Source: an uncultured Elioraea sp. (lineage in GTDB: Bacteria > Pseudomonadota > Alphaproteobacteria > Acetobacterales > Acetobacteraceae). Taken from it: a stretch of DNA of 64,000 nt. Positions 1-10,143 of this stretch are shown here, piece after piece. Every line of letters begins with the position of its first letter. Position 1 is the stretch's first letter. The stretch spans positions 1 to 64,000 of the forward strand of contig CALFVI010000038.1 in the NCBI GenBank assembly GCA_937928775.1, read 5' to 3'. The notes beneath the pieces were generated by a model, which saw nothing but the letters and a program-made list of their open reading frames with translations, searched no databases and was not told the origin of the DNA. A program made the position numbers and the translations under genes.

Positions 1-452
1 GGGTTCGGGCTCGATGACGGCACGCCGGACGAGACGACGGTGTGCTGGTTGCGCAGCGCCCGGCGGAGCGCGGGCTTGCCGAGGCGGTGTTCGCGGAGGC
101 GAGCTGGCCCGCTCGATGCGGGTGGCCTGAGGCTGTAGGCGGGGACGATGATCGACGCTGCATTGGTTGAGGCGGCGGTGGCACGCCCGCCGGCCAGCGA
201 GGGCGAGGCGGGCATCACCGACGGCATCATGCCTTGCGCCCATGCTCGCCGCCCGCTCACCGCCTGGCAGCGCTGGACGAACCGCACGCGCACACCGACC
301 CGCGCCCTCGTTGAGCGCTGCTTCGGAACCCTCAAACGCAGCGATGGCGGGCAGCGGGTGCGCTCTCGCAGCGTCGCTTGCACCCGCGCCCACCTGCCCC
401 TCTGCTCTGCACCGCGCTGAACCTCCGCCGCGCCCAACGGCTCTTAGCCTGA
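1..452 (+). mobile_element. degenerate IS5-family transposase, partial
   Basis: This is the remnant of a DDE transposase of the IS5 family. Read in shifting plus-strand frames it resembles the family from end to end. Near 10-45 the reading GLDDGTPDETTVC matches the conserved DETTL region. Near 148-190 IDAALVEAAVARP matches the segment that carries the first catalytic Asp. Near 300-450 ALVERCFGTLKRS followed by LNLRRAQRLL matches the C-terminal end, with a stop at 450-452. No frame stays open, several frame changes are needed, and the middle of the protein is missing, so no working enzyme is expected. The element begins left of base 1, so its left inverted repeat cannot be seen, and I found no clear right inverted repeat. 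Confidence 0.72.
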
Positions 453-877
453 CAGGAGAGGTGCGTCTGGAGACGACGTCCCAGCACAGCGAAGCGCCTA
501 GCACCGCGAGGCTTACCCCATTGCAACTACCCCTCGCAGCGATCCCCCAAACGAGCCTCATTCGCACGAGGTCTCCAGTGGCAGCCCCGGGTGTATGCGG
601 TGCCGACCAGCCACGCCGGCGGACGTGTCACGGTTGCACCTACCCTCTAGGTTCTAAACGGCCGCAGGAGTAGAAGAGCTCCTTGCTAGCTACGGCCGTG
701 GCGATTGCGTCAAGAATGGGCTTGTCGCGGGCGAGCTGTGTCTTGGCGCGCGTCTTCAAGCTGAGTTGCACGCTCCGAAGCGAAGACAATCTGCGAACAG
801 TCTCCCATTAGACTGTCAGCCTACAACTTCGTTTAAGTGTGTTTTTGTGGATGAATTTGTGAGCCAACCGCTTTGAT
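453..877. other. stretch without a recognised gene
   Basis: Between the transposase remnant and the tRNA I see no gene I can name. A short minus-strand open frame (807 to 640) reads protein-like near its end but has no good start and no family I recognise. No terminator with a T-run follows the tRNA on its own strand. The stretch may be debris of a former insertion beside the tRNA. Confidence 0.4.
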
Positions 878-953
<76 letters not shown>

Positions 954-1122
954 GACCCTGCAATGAGGCGATAGCAAAGCACGCCCGACCTGTCGATAGT
1001 CGGCCCCACTCGAGCGGCGCACATCCGTCCTGCATTCCCTCGAAGGTCAGCGCCGTCACCGGACTGCACAGAGAGTCCAGCAGACGCCCTCCTGTGCCGC
1101 CGTTGGCGACGTCGTGCGGTGC

Positions 1123-2265
1123 TCATCGTTCCTCCTTGGCCTCCACCTCCACCGCACGATGCACATGCACACTCATCAGCACGCCGAACCCCAGCAGCAC
1201 CGTCAGCATCGCTGACCCTCCATGGCTGATCAGCGGCAGCGGCACCCCACCGACCGGGATCATCCCCATCACCATCGCAATGTTGACGAACATATAGAGA
1301 AAAAAGTTCACAGAAATCCCGGTTGCAACAAGCCGCCCGAATTGATGATTGCACGCAAGCGCGATCGCCAAGCCGTAGAGTACGACGATCAGATTGAGCC
1401 CCATCACCGAAATGGCGCCAACGAAGCCCCACTCCTCCGCCAACATGGTGAAGATGAAGTCGGTCTGCTTTTCTGGCAGAAAGTTCAGCTGCCCCTGCGT
1501 GCCCTGCAGCCAACCGCGGCCAAACAGCCCGCCCGACCCGAGCGCGATCTTCGATTGGATGATGTGGTAGCCCGACCCCAGCGGGTCGCTCCAGGGGTCG
1601 AGGAAGGTGAGGATCCGTTGGCGCTGATAGTCGTGCAGGCTCTCGTAGGCCACTGGTGCTGCGATCGCCACCGCCGCCAGCACGAGGGCGAACATCCACC
1701 ACCGCACGCCGGCGGCGAAGAACACCGATCCTGCCACCATGAGTGTGATGAGAGCCGTGCCGAGGTTCGGCTGCTTCAGCACCAGAACCACCGGAATTGC
1801 GGTCGCGATCACGGGGGGGATCAGGAATAGCGGGTTGCCCACCCGCTCCAGGCTTGCGCGGTGGAACCAGGCTGCCAACGCGATGACGAGCAAGATCTTC
1901 ATCAGCTCGGACGGCTGAAGCTGGAAAGCGCCGAGATCGAGCCAGCGCTGCGCCCCCTTGCCGACCTCGCCATGCAGCGCGACCAGGACAAGCAGCCCTA
2001 GGCCGCCGGCATAGAGCGGCCAAGCAAGCTTGAGGATCCAACGGACGTCGACCAGCGCGATGCAGATCAACAACAACAGACCGAAGCCGAACCTCAACCC
2101 ATGGCGAAACGCCCATGGCTCCGCCGACCCACCGGCGGCGGAATAGAGCATCGCGTAGCCGACCGCAGCCAGAGCGCAGAGCAAGCCGACGAAAGGCCAG
2201 GAGACGGCGGCGAGTTTTTCGGTTAGGCGCAAGCCGCGTTCGCGTGCGAGCCGCCGCTCGATCAT
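1123..2265 (-). CDS. rodA: peptidoglycan glycosyltransferase RodA (SEDS family)
   Basis: RodA polymerises lipid II glycan strands in the elongasome, working with PBP2 in the inner membrane. The 380-residue protein has about ten hydrophobic helices and the SEDS signatures: KGAQRWLDLGAFQLQPSELMK near residues 100-120, and near the C-terminus GGVPLPLISHGGSAM. The ATG at 2265 was chosen because its ATGA overlaps the stop of mrdA (2262), the usual coupling in this operon, and because it begins directly before the first hydrophobic helix. A longer open frame upstream only overlaps mrdA out of frame. It is the last gene of the mreB-mreC-mreD-mrdA-rodA unit, followed by tRNA-Lys. Length is normal for the family. 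I am very sure of the call. Confidence 0.96.
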   Translation of the reverse strand: MIERRLARERGLRLTEKLAAVSWPFVGLLCALAAVGYAMLYSAAGGSAEPWAFRHGLRFGFGLLLLICIALVDVRWILKLAWPLYAGGLGLLVLVALHGEVGKGAQRWLDLGAFQLQPSELMKILLVIALAAWFHRASLERVGNPLFLIPPVIATAIPVVLVLKQPNLGTALITLMVAGSVFFAAGVRWWMFALVLAAVAIAAPVAYESLHDYQRQRILTFLDPWSDPLGSGYHIIQSKIALGSGGLFGRGWLQGTQGQLNFLPEKQTDFIFTMLAEEWGFVGAISVMGLNLIVVLYGLAIALACNHQFGRLVATGISVNFFLYMFVNIAMVMGMIPVGGVPLPLISHGGSAMLTVLLGFGVLMSVHVHRAVEVEAKEER

Positions 2266-4163
2266 CGGCGTCTCTCCTTTTCCGGAGAGCCGACGTCCGC
2301 CACCTGCAGCGCTGGTGCCGGCGGCGTGCGCCGGCGGGCCGGGTCGCGGATCAGCGCCTCGGTGAGGATGTCGCGCGCAACCGGTGCGGCGGCAGAGGCC
2401 CCCCCTCCCCCGTGCTCGATGATCACCGCGCAGGCGTACAGGGGCTGGTCGGCCGGGGCGTAGCCAACGAACAGAGCATGGTGACGCCACTCGTAGGGCA
2501 GGTCCTGCTGTCGCTTGAGGCCCCGTTCGCGCTCAGCGAGCGTGATGCGCCGCACCTGGGTGGTGCCCGTTTTGCCCCCCATGCGGCCGCCTGCTTCAGG
2601 CGGCAGGCGTGAGGCCCAGGCCGTCCCCTGCCGCTCGTTCACCACCCCGTCCATCGACTCGCGCATGATGCGAAGATGCGCCTCGGGAATGCCCAGGCTT
2701 GGCCAGTCCTCAGCGCGATGCCCGCGCAGCAGTTGGCCGCCGATGGCGCGCGTCAGGTGTGGCTCGACCGCCCGCCCGCCGTTCACCATCCGTGCCGTCA
2801 TCACAGCGAGCGAGAGGGGCGTCGTCTGGATGTAGCCCTGGCCGATGCCATGCACGAGAGTATCACCAAGCACCCAAGGCTTGCCTGTCGTCGCCTGCTT
2901 CCAGGCGCGGGTTGGGATCAGACCCGGCCGCGCCCCAGGCAGTTCGATTGCGAGCGGCACGCCGAGCCCGAACCGGTTGGCCATCGCCGCGATGCGGTCG
3001 ATCCCCGTCCGCCTCGCGACCTCGTAGAAGTAGCAGTCGCAGGACTGCTTAATGGCTTCCCGCATATCCAGAGCGCCGTGGCCACCGCGTTTCCAGCAGT
3101 GGAACTTGGCATCGCCCAGTTCGGTGACGCCGGTGCAGACGATGCGCTCGCCGGGCGTCACTACCCCTGCCTCCAGCGCGGCCAGGGCCACCACCATCTT
3201 GAAGGTCGAGCCTGGGGCATAGAGCCCGGCGATCGCCTTGTTGGTCAGCGGCGCGCGGCGGTTGGTGGTCCATTCCCGCCACTGCGCGGCGCTGACTCCG
3301 GAGTCAAACAAAGAGGGATCGAAGGAGGGCGAGGAGGCCATCGCCAGCACCTCGCCATTGCGCACATCCAGCACCACGGCGGCCGCCGACTCAGTCGCGA
3401 TCCGCTTGAACACCGCCCTCTGCAGCCCGGCGTCCAGCGTCGTCGTCACGTCCTGGCCGGGAGATCCCTCCTCGCGGCCGAGCTCGCGGATGACGCGGCC
3501 AACCACGTTGACCTCGAGCTGTACGGTGCCGGCCCGCCCGCGCAGCACCCGATCATGCGCACGTTCAAGCCCGGTCCGGCCGACGCGGATGCCAGGCAGA
3601 GCGAGCATCGGTTCGCCGTCGAGATCGGCCTGCGCGGGCGGGGCGACGTAGCCGACAACATGGGCGAAAGCCTCACCACCCGGGTAGATGCGGTGCGACC
3701 CGACATCGGTCAGGATGCCGGGCAGATCCGGAGCATTCACCTCGAGCCGCACCATCTCGTCCCAGGAGAGGAAATCGCGCACCAGCACCGGTACGAAGCG
3801 ACGGCGGCGGCGGATCTCGCGTTCGATCCGCCCGCGCTCGGCCTCCGAGATCGGCAAGATTTTTGCGACATTGGCGAGGGTGGCAGCGATGTCGTCGGTG
3901 CGCTCGGCGACCAGCAGCGCGCGCCAGTTCTGCTGGTTCGCAGCAATAGGTTCACCGAAGCGATCAAGAATGCGTCCGCGCGGCGGAGGGATCAGGCGCA
4001 CGCTGATGCGGTTCTCCTCCGCAAGCAGCGTGTAGCGGTCGCTTTCCACGACCTGGAGCTGGTAAAGCCGCACGCCGAGTGCGCCGGTCAGCACGATCTG
4101 GCCGGCACCGATGAGCAGCACGCGGCGCGTGAACAGCGACCGGCGCGTCCTCTCTCGCTTCAT
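2262..4163 (-). CDS. mrdA: penicillin-binding protein 2 (elongasome transpeptidase)
   Basis: PBP2 cross-links the glycan strands made by RodA during side-wall growth. The 633-residue protein has a basic N-terminus, one membrane anchor (about 14-36), a pedestal/dimerisation domain (about 60-220, with the conserved PPPRGRILDRFG) and a C-terminal transpeptidase domain. The active-site motifs are all present: STFK near 319, SCD near 374 and KTG in GGKTGTTQV near 530. The ATG at 4163 gives a typical start with the positively charged N-terminus just before the anchor. The gene follows mreD by 7 bases and overlaps rodA by 4 bases, so the three are likely translated together. Nothing is missing compared with the family. 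Confidence 0.96.
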   Translation of the reverse strand: MKRERTRRSLFTRRVLLIGAGQIVLTGALGVRLYQLQVVESDRYTLLAEENRISVRLIPPPRGRILDRFGEPIAANQQNWRALLVAERTDDIAATLANVAKILPISEAERGRIEREIRRRRRFVPVLVRDFLSWDEMVRLEVNAPDLPGILTDVGSHRIYPGGEAFAHVVGYVAPPAQADLDGEPMLALPGIRVGRTGLERAHDRVLRGRAGTVQLEVNVVGRVIRELGREEGSPGQDVTTTLDAGLQRAVFKRIATESAAAVVLDVRNGEVLAMASSPSFDPSLFDSGVSAAQWREWTTNRRAPLTNKAIAGLYAPGSTFKMVVALAALEAGVVTPGERIVCTGVTELGDAKFHCWKRGGHGALDMREAIKQSCDCYFYEVARRTGIDRIAAMANRFGLGVPLAIELPGARPGLIPTRAWKQATTGKPWVLGDTLVHGIGQGYIQTTPLSLAVMTARMVNGGRAVEPHLTRAIGGQLLRGHRAEDWPSLGIPEAHLRIMRESMDGVVNERQGTAWASRLPPEAGGRMGGKTGTTQVRRITLAERERGLKRQQDLPYEWRHHALFVGYAPADQPLYACAVIIEHGGGGASAAAPVARDILTEALIRDPARRRTPPAPALQVADVGSPEKERRR

Positions 4164-4170
4164 CGCGCCC

Positions 4171-4710
4171 TCAGACCGGTTCGAGAGATCGTTCGAGACT
4201 CACAAATATGTAAGCAAGGATAGGATAAGCGGCGATCGTCACACAACACTCGAATAAACCTGGTGCAACCGGTTGAATTGTCAGCGAAAGCAGCGTCCTT
4301 ATCCCCCAGTTCAAGGCGAGCAGGACAGAGGCGAACACCGCAAAACCGATCCAGACAATGAGGAAAGACTGTTTCGCGAGAGCGCGCCGTTGCGTCATCA
4401 CGCCAACATGCAAGAGAAGCAGAAGCAACGGGTTGACCCCGAGCGGAGCGGCGGTGAGCAAGTCGGCCAGCACGCCAAGGCCAAACACGACCCAGGGCGG
4501 CATCAGGCCCGGGCGATATAGGGTCCAGAAAAAGACAGAAGCGAGCGGTGTCATTGGCATGCCGCCTTCGCGCGCTGCGGAACCTAGCGGCAGACCTGTG
4601 GCAAGCAGCAAAAGGACGGCAAGCGCGGCCGGGGCGGAGGCGCGCGCCAGTTGATCGAGGCGCGCCCAAAACCCGCGCGGCTGTGGCGGGCGGGCTACCG
4701 GACTAGCCAC
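4171..4710 (-). CDS. mreD: rod shape-determining protein MreD
   Basis: MreD is a small multi-pass inner-membrane protein that links MreC and the elongasome. The predicted 179 residues contain about five hydrophobic helices after a short hydrophilic head. The start is the point of interest. No ATG fits: the first in-frame ATG downstream (MPMTPL) is inside the protein, and the upstream one would overlap mreC by about 180 bases. A GTG at 4710 overlaps the mreC stop by 8 bases and is preceded by AGAGG (4718-4722) with a 7-base spacer, so I chose it. Sequence conservation in MreD is weak, so the call rests largely on membrane topology and the invariant position between mreC and mrdA. Confidence 0.88.
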   Translation of the reverse strand: MASPVARPPQPRGFWARLDQLARASAPAALAVLLLLATGLPLGSAAREGGMPMTPLASVFFWTLYRPGLMPPWVVFGLGVLADLLTAAPLGVNPLLLLLLHVGVMTQRRALAKQSFLIVWIGFAVFASVLLALNWGIRTLLSLTIQPVAPGLFECCVTIAAYPILAYIFVSLERSLEPV

Positions 4711-5572
4711 CCGTGCGCCTCTGGCGTTGCGCTGGCCGCACCGACTGATCGGCTGAAAGGATGCCACTAAGCCCGAAATCGTGTACTCGGACGAAGTCGA
4801 GCCGGTCGAGATCAGCGAAGAGTTCAACTTCGAGTCCAGTGCGGCCCTCGCGCACGATGCCAACCGGTAGCCCAGCCGGCATCGCACCTGCCTCGGAGGA
4901 GGTGATGATACGGTCTCCCGGCTGCGGCTGCTCCGGCCCTGTCCAATACTGAATCCGTGGCCGCGGCGCGTTGGTGCCGGCTAGGATGGCCCGCGTGCCC
5001 GTGCGCTCGACCAGCACCGGGATGCGGGAGTTGATATCGGTGAGAAGCAGGAGCCGGGCCGAGCGATTGCCGACCTCGCTCACCCTGCCCACCAAACCGG
5101 CAGCATCGACCGCGACCTGGCCCTTGCGCACGGCATGGTTCGGCTCAAGAACAAGCAGCGCTGACCGGGCATAGGCACCGCCGACATCGGCAACCACGCG
5201 CGCCGTGGTAAAAATCGGTGTCGGGTCGGCTGGTGCGTTCAGCACGCGGCGCAGGGCGCGGTTCTCAGCCTCAAGCGCCAAGGCCCGGTCGTACCAGCGC
5301 CGAAGCCGGTCGTTCTCCTCGCGCAAGCGGGCATTCTCGGAGCGGAGCAGGATCAGCCCCCGCAGCTCGACGATCGCGTCTGTCACGGTGCCGATCGGGC
5401 GGCTGAGCACGGCGTAGAGCGGCACCACCACGTCGGCGAGCCGCGTCCGCACGCGCTCGACCAGCACCGTATCCGCTTTGCCGATGAGCATCAGGCCGAA
5501 GGAGGCAGCGATCAGCGCCGGCAGCATGAGCCGCGCCAGCGCCTGCCGTAGCGGCACGCTGAGCCGAATCAT
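4703..5572 (-). CDS. mreC: rod shape-determining protein MreC
   Basis: MreC is a periplasmic, membrane-anchored scaffold that activates the PBP2-RodA pair. The 289-residue protein has one N-terminal membrane helix (about 14-32), a short coiled coil (about 70-110, rich in Glu, Arg and Leu, with SENARLREENDRLRRWYD) and the MreC beta-barrel domain ending near residue 270. Typical family stretches include VDAAGLVGRVSEV and, later, GDRIITSSEAGAMPAGLPVG. The ATG at 5572 gives the usual short cytoplasmic tail. It lies 79 bases after mreB and its last codons overlap the GTG start of mreD. Length is within the family range. Confidence 0.94.
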   Translation of the reverse strand: MIRLSVPLRQALARLMLPALIAASFGLMLIGKADTVLVERVRTRLADVVVPLYAVLSRPIGTVTDAIVELRGLILLRSENARLREENDRLRRWYDRALALEAENRALRRVLNAPADPTPIFTTARVVADVGGAYARSALLVLEPNHAVRKGQVAVDAAGLVGRVSEVGNRSARLLLLTDINSRIPVLVERTGTRAILAGTNAPRPRIQYWTGPEQPQPGDRIITSSEAGAMPAGLPVGIVREGRTGLEVELFADLDRLDFVRVHDFGLSGILSADQSVRPAQRQRRTGG

Positions 5573-5651
5573 CTCGCCGCCCGCATTGTGCTCCGATTCC
5601 TCTCCTGCCCTGCCTCAGCCGTGCCGCCCGCGAGTCGGCAGCCCTCTGCGA

Positions 5652-6791
<1,140 letters not shown>

Positions 6792-6939
6792 TCAACCAGG
6801 TTTGCGTCCGCGTAGCTGCGCATGGGCAGGGGGCTGGGGTGATCACGCCTAGGTGAGGACAGGATCGTGCCTTGGCATCGCCGCGTTCGCTCGATCCTAT
6901 GTTGGCTCTGCCAGCGATTCGCTGATGAGGAGATCGACC

Positions 6940-7185
6940 ATGCGCAAGGCCATGCTGATCCTGGCCGCCCCTTTGGCACTGACTCTCGCGGGCTGCGGCA
7001 GTTCGACCACGGACCGCGCCCTGTCAGGCGCGGCACTTGGTGGCGCCGCTGGTGCCGGCGTGTCGGCGGTGACGGGCGGCAGCGTGTTGGGGGGCGCCGT
7101 GGTCGGCGGCGCGGTAGGCGCCGCGGCCGGTGCCCTGACCTCAGAAAGGGACGTCAACCTGGGGCGGCCGCTCTGGCGGCGCTGA
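6940..7185 (+). CDS. small glycine-zipper lipoprotein
   Basis: This 81-residue protein starts with a lipoprotein signal: MRKAMLILAAPLALTLAGC, with the lipobox ending at Cys19. The rest is a glycine-zipper repeat, GAALGGAAGAG and GGAVVGGAVGAAAGA, of the kind seen in small outer-membrane or osmotically induced lipoproteins (OsmB- or YMGG-like). The start at 6940 is fixed by GAGGAG at 6927-6932 with a 7-base spacer and by the signal peptide; upstream ATGs lack both. It is divergent from mreB and convergent with leuA. The role is unknown; envelope stress or membrane-associated packing is usual for the family. Similar proteins are common in alphaproteobacteria. Confidence 0.78.
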   Translation: MRKAMLILAAPLALTLAGCGSSTTDRALSGAALGGAAGAGVSAVTGGSVLGGAVVGGAVGAAAGALTSERDVNLGRPLWRR

Positions 7186-7194
7186 CCTCGGCGC

Positions 7195-7217
7195 GAGGGG
7201 CGGCTCGGCTGCCCCTC
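7195..7217. terminator. possible bidirectional hairpin between convergent genes
   Basis: GAGGGGC pairs with GCCCCTC around a 9-base loop between the ends of the lipoprotein gene and leuA, which converge here. There is no T-run on either strand, so it may only slow polymerase or may work with Rho. Confidence 0.35.
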
Positions 7218-7226
7218 AGCCAACCG

Positions 7227-8831
7227 TTACACCACCACCACCCGCGCCGCCGCATCCGTCAGCTCGGGCTCCGGAGCCGTACGCAACCGCTTGACCATCA
7301 GCTTGTTCAACGCGTGGATGTAGGCGCGTGCCGATGCCACTAAGGTGTCGGTATCCGCCCCCTGGCCATCGACCAGCTTGCCCTTTTCCTCGAGCCGAAC
7401 CGTCACCTTCGCCTGCGCGTCGGTGCCTTCCGTCACCGCGTGCACCTGAAACAGCTTGAGAACGGCCTCGTGCGGGAAGAGGGTGCGAATCGCCTTAAAG
7501 GTTGCGTCCACCGGCCCGTCCCCGGTCGCTTCCGCCCGCCTCACCTCGCCGTCAATGTCGAGTTCGAGCACCGCGCGCTGCGGCCCCTTCGACCCCGCCC
7601 AGACCTCGAGCGAGACGAAGCGGATATGGTCATGCGCGCGCACCACCTCGTCGTCGACGAGGGCGATGATGTCCTCGTCAAACACCACCTTTTTCGCGTC
7701 GGCGAGCTTCTTGAACCGCTGGAAAGCGTCGTTCAACGCGTTCTCACCGATGTTGCCGTAGCCCAGTTGCCTCAGCTTGTCGCGGAAGGCGGCGCGGCCC
7801 GAATGCTTGCCGAGCACAAGGCTCGATTTCGCCCAGCCCACACTTTCAGGAGTCATGATCTCGTAAGTGCCGGCGTGCTTCAGCATGCCGTCCTGATGGA
7901 TGCCCGATTCGTGGGCGAAGGCGTTGCGGCCGACGATGGCCTTGTTCGGCTGCACGTCAAAGCCGGTGATGGTGGACAAGAGCTTCGAGGTGCGCACGAT
8001 GTTGCGCGTGACCACACCCGTATCCACGCCAAACGCGTGAGGGCGCGTCTTCAGAGCCATCACGATCTCCTCGAGTGCAGCGTTGCCCGCGCGCTCCCCG
8101 ATGCCGTTGATGGTGCACTCGACCTGGCGCACGCCGGCGCGGATCGCAGCGAGCGTGTTCGCCACCGCAAGCCCGAGATCGTTGTGGCAATGGGCGGAGA
8201 GGATGACGCGATCGGCCCCCGGCACACGCTCGCGCAGCATGGTGAAGATCGCCCCGAACTCATCCGGCACCGCATAGCCCACCGTGTCGGGGATGTTGAT
8301 GGTGGTGGCGCCGGCCTTGATGGCCGCCTCGACGCAGCGGCATAGGAAATCAGGGTCCGTCCGGCTGCCGTCCTCGGCAGACCATTCGACGTCGTCGGCA
8401 TAGTTTCGCGCGAGAGCGACACTTTCCGTCACTCTTTCCAGCACCTGCTCGGGCTCCAGCTGAAGCTTGTACTTCATGTGCAGCGGCGAGGTGCTGATGA
8501 AGGTGTGGATGCGCTTGCGCCTGGCGGGCTTCAGCGCCTCGGCAGCGGCGAGGATGTCGTTTCTTGCCGCCCGTGCGAGGCTGCACACCACAGCACCCTG
8601 GATCTTCTCCGCGATCGCGCGCACGGCCTCGAAGTCACCAGGCGAGGCGATGGCGAATCCGGCCTCGATCACATCGACGCCGAGGTCCTCAAGGGCTTCC
8701 GCCATGCGCAGCTTCTCCTCGAGATTCATGGAGAAGCCGGGAGACTGTTCGCCGTCGCGCAGTGTGGTGTCGAAGACGATGACGCGATCGGGAGCGAGGG
8801 TGCCGAAGGAAGGGTGGGTGATGCTGGACAT
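7227..8831 (-). CDS. leuA: 2-isopropylmalate synthase
   Basis: LeuA condenses acetyl-CoA with 2-oxoisovalerate, the first committed step of leucine synthesis. The 534-residue protein has the HMGL-like TIM barrel (about 20-290) with [13 protein letters not shown] near residue 19 and the metal-binding [12 protein letters not shown], a linker, and the C-terminal LeuA dimer/allosteric domain (about 375-520) that senses leucine. The ATG at 8831 puts the first conserved motif at the usual distance; the frame stays open for 30 more codons upstream without homology. It stands alone, convergent with the lipoprotein gene. A possible leader peptide with clustered Leu codons lies about 90 bases upstream (see 8894-9013), which would tie expression to charged tRNA-Leu. 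Confidence 0.96.
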   Translation of the reverse strand: MSSITHPSFGTLAPDRVIVFDTTLRDGEQSPGFSMNLEEKLRMAEALEDLGVDVIEAGFAIASPGDFEAVRAIAEKIQGAVVCSLARAARNDILAAAEALKPARRKRIHTFISTSPLHMKYKLQLEPEQVLERVTESVALARNYADDVEWSAEDGSRTDPDFLCRCVEAAIKAGATTINIPDTVGYAVPDEFGAIFTMLRERVPGADRVILSAHCHNDLGLAVANTLAAIRAGVRQVECTINGIGERAGNAALEEIVMALKTRPHAFGVDTGVVTRNIVRTSKLLSTITGFDVQPNKAIVGRNAFAHESGIHQDGMLKHAGTYEIMTPESVGWAKSSLVLGKHSGRAAFRDKLRQLGYGNIGENALNDAFQRFKKLADAKKVVFDEDIIALVDDEVVRAHDHIRFVSLEVWAGSKGPQRAVLELDIDGEVRRAEATGDGPVDATFKAIRTLFPHEAVLKLFQVHAVTEGTDAQAKVTVRLEEKGKLVDGQGADTDTLVASARAYIHALNKLMVKRLRTAPEPELTDAAARVVVV

Positions 8832-8893
8832 GGGGCTGTTCTGTTTCGGTCCGCGGTTGCGACTGGCCTGAGCACGACCCCTGAGCGGCGGAG

Positions 8894-9013
8894 CGGGCGA
8901 ACCCTCGCCCGGCCCAATCACGCCCAGGGGCGGCTAAGTCGCAGCGGACGCGCGCCGAACTCCGCGCCGGGGCGGCGCGTCACTAACAAGGCCAAGGCGC
9001 GCATCTGAACCAT
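8894..9013 (-). promoter_or_regulatory. candidate leuA attenuator leader
   Basis: Read leftwards, a short open frame (ATG at 9013 or 9004, stop 8918) contains the codons Leu-Ala-Leu-Leu-Val at 8995-8981. Four bases later begin GC stems that exclude one another: CGCGCC at 8979-8974 can pair with GGCGCG at 8968-8963 or, in a longer form, with CGGCGCG at 8957-8951. After the leader stop a 7-base-pair hairpin (8911-8905 with 8900-8894) follows. The layout is that of translation-coupled attenuation; no T-run terminator is visible, so the exact mechanism is open. Confidence 0.42.
8918..9004 (-). CDS. possible leucine-rich leader peptide
   Basis: This would be a 28-residue peptide beginning MRALALLVTRR. 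Three of residues 4-7 are Leu, encoded by TTG, TTG and TTA; TTA is very rare in such GC-rich genomes, which suits a codon meant to sense leucine supply. An alternative ATG three codons upstream (9013) is possible, and neither has a convincing ribosome site. Proof of translation is lacking; the argument is its position ahead of leuA and the overlapping stems. Confidence 0.35.
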   Translation of the reverse strand: MRALALLVTRRPGAEFGARPLRLSRPWA

Positions 9014-9134
9014 CACTACAAGCGAATAGCGAAATCGCGCGCCACCGTCCAGAACATTGTCTTTCCGCCGGTGCATGGTCGGAGGACCATGACGCGACCG
9101 CAACTCCTCACGAAAGGACCCCGATGCCTAGATC

Positions 9135-10091
9135 GTGCTCGAACGGCCGCTGCATCCGGCCGGGCGCGCCATCCTGGACGCCGCGCCCGACGTGACGGTC
9201 GCGGTCGCCACCGACGCGGCCGATTTCGCCTCCCGCGCCCGTGAGGCGGAGGCGATCCTGCTCTGGCTGACCAGGGTCGATCGCGCCTGTCTCGACTCCT
9301 GCCGGCGGCTGAAGGTGGTTGCCCGCTATGGGGTCGGGTTCGACACGGTGGACATCACCGCCTGCACGGAGCGCGGGCTGCCCGTGGCAGTGACGAACGG
9401 CGCCAACGACCTCGGTGTCGCCAAGCACACCATGCCGCTTTTGCTCGGCTTCGCCCGCCGGCTCACCCAGTACGACGCCATGGTGCGCCGCAGCGAGTGG
9501 CGTTCGCTCGACGGCCCTCGCATCGGCGAACTCGCCGGCCGCACCGTGCTCGCGATCGGCTACGGCCGCAGTGGCGCGCGCGTTGCTCGGCTCTGCGCGG
9601 CCTTCGGCATGCGGGGGATGGTGCACGACCCCGCCTTCCCCACTCCGCGCATCGCCGCCGACGGCCACCTCCCCGCCCCGCACTGGCGCGCCGCGTTGGC
9701 CGAGGCCGACGTCGTGACACTGCACTGCCCTCTGAACGACAGCACGCGCCACCTGATCGACGCCGACGCCTTCGCCCGCATGACGCCCGGGGTGTGGCTG
9801 ATCAACACGGCCCGCGGGCCGGTGGTGGAAGAGGCAGCGCTCCTCGACGCGCTTTGGTCGGGAAAGGTCGCCGCAGTCGGGCTCGATGTGTTGAGCGTGA
9901 AGCCCGCCCTGCCCGACAACCCCGTGCTCGGCATGGACAACGTCATCCGCACCCCGCACTCAGCCGCCTCGGCGCAGGAGACTTTGGCCAGGATGGCGGC
10001 GCGTGCCGCGCACAACATCCTCGATGTCCTGGCGGGCCGGATCGATCCCGGCTTCCTGGTCAATCCGGAGGTCCAGCGGTCCGGGCGATAA
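9135..10091 (+). CDS. D-2-hydroxyacid dehydrogenase (PGDH-like)
   Basis: This 318-residue protein has the fold of D-isomer-specific 2-hydroxyacid dehydrogenases such as phosphoglycerate dehydrogenase. The NAD-binding glycine motif AIGYGRSGARVA lies near residues 138-149, the catalytic Arg in NTARGPVVEE and the catalytic His in TPHSAAS. The usual catalytic Glu, the E of the family motif 'DVF-x-x-EP', is Lys here (DVLSVKP), which should change or abolish the normal reaction. The start is a GTG at 9135; no ATG in frame fits, and the upstream ATG at 9124 meets a stop at once in its own frame. There is no ACT domain, so it is not the regulated SerA type. Substrate unknown. It is divergent from leuA and followed by a patatin gene 52 bases on. 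Confidence 0.82.
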   Translation: MLERPLHPAGRAILDAAPDVTVAVATDAADFASRAREAEAILLWLTRVDRACLDSCRRLKVVARYGVGFDTVDITACTERGLPVAVTNGANDLGVAKHTMPLLLGFARRLTQYDAMVRRSEWRSLDGPRIGELAGRTVLAIGYGRSGARVARLCAAFGMRGMVHDPAFPTPRIAADGHLPAPHWRAALAEADVVTLHCPLNDSTRHLIDADAFARMTPGVWLINTARGPVVEEAALLDALWSGKVAAVGLDVLSVKPALPDNPVLGMDNVIRTPHSAASAQETLARMAARAAHNILDVLAGRIDPGFLVNPEVQRSGR

Positions 10092-10143
10092 ACCGGTTTT
10101 TTTGTTGCGCTGCAGCATGGGAGGCCTGTAAAGCGCGAGAATT

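Noticed and set aside
640-807. Short minus-strand frame reading protein-like near its end
   Set aside because: No standard start with a ribosome site and no family I recognise; could be a remnant, but I cannot support a gene.
2676-4223. Long plus-strand open frame opposite mrdA
   Set aside because: It mirrors the codons of the penicillin-binding protein gene on the other strand, which is common in GC-rich DNA, and has no motif of its own.
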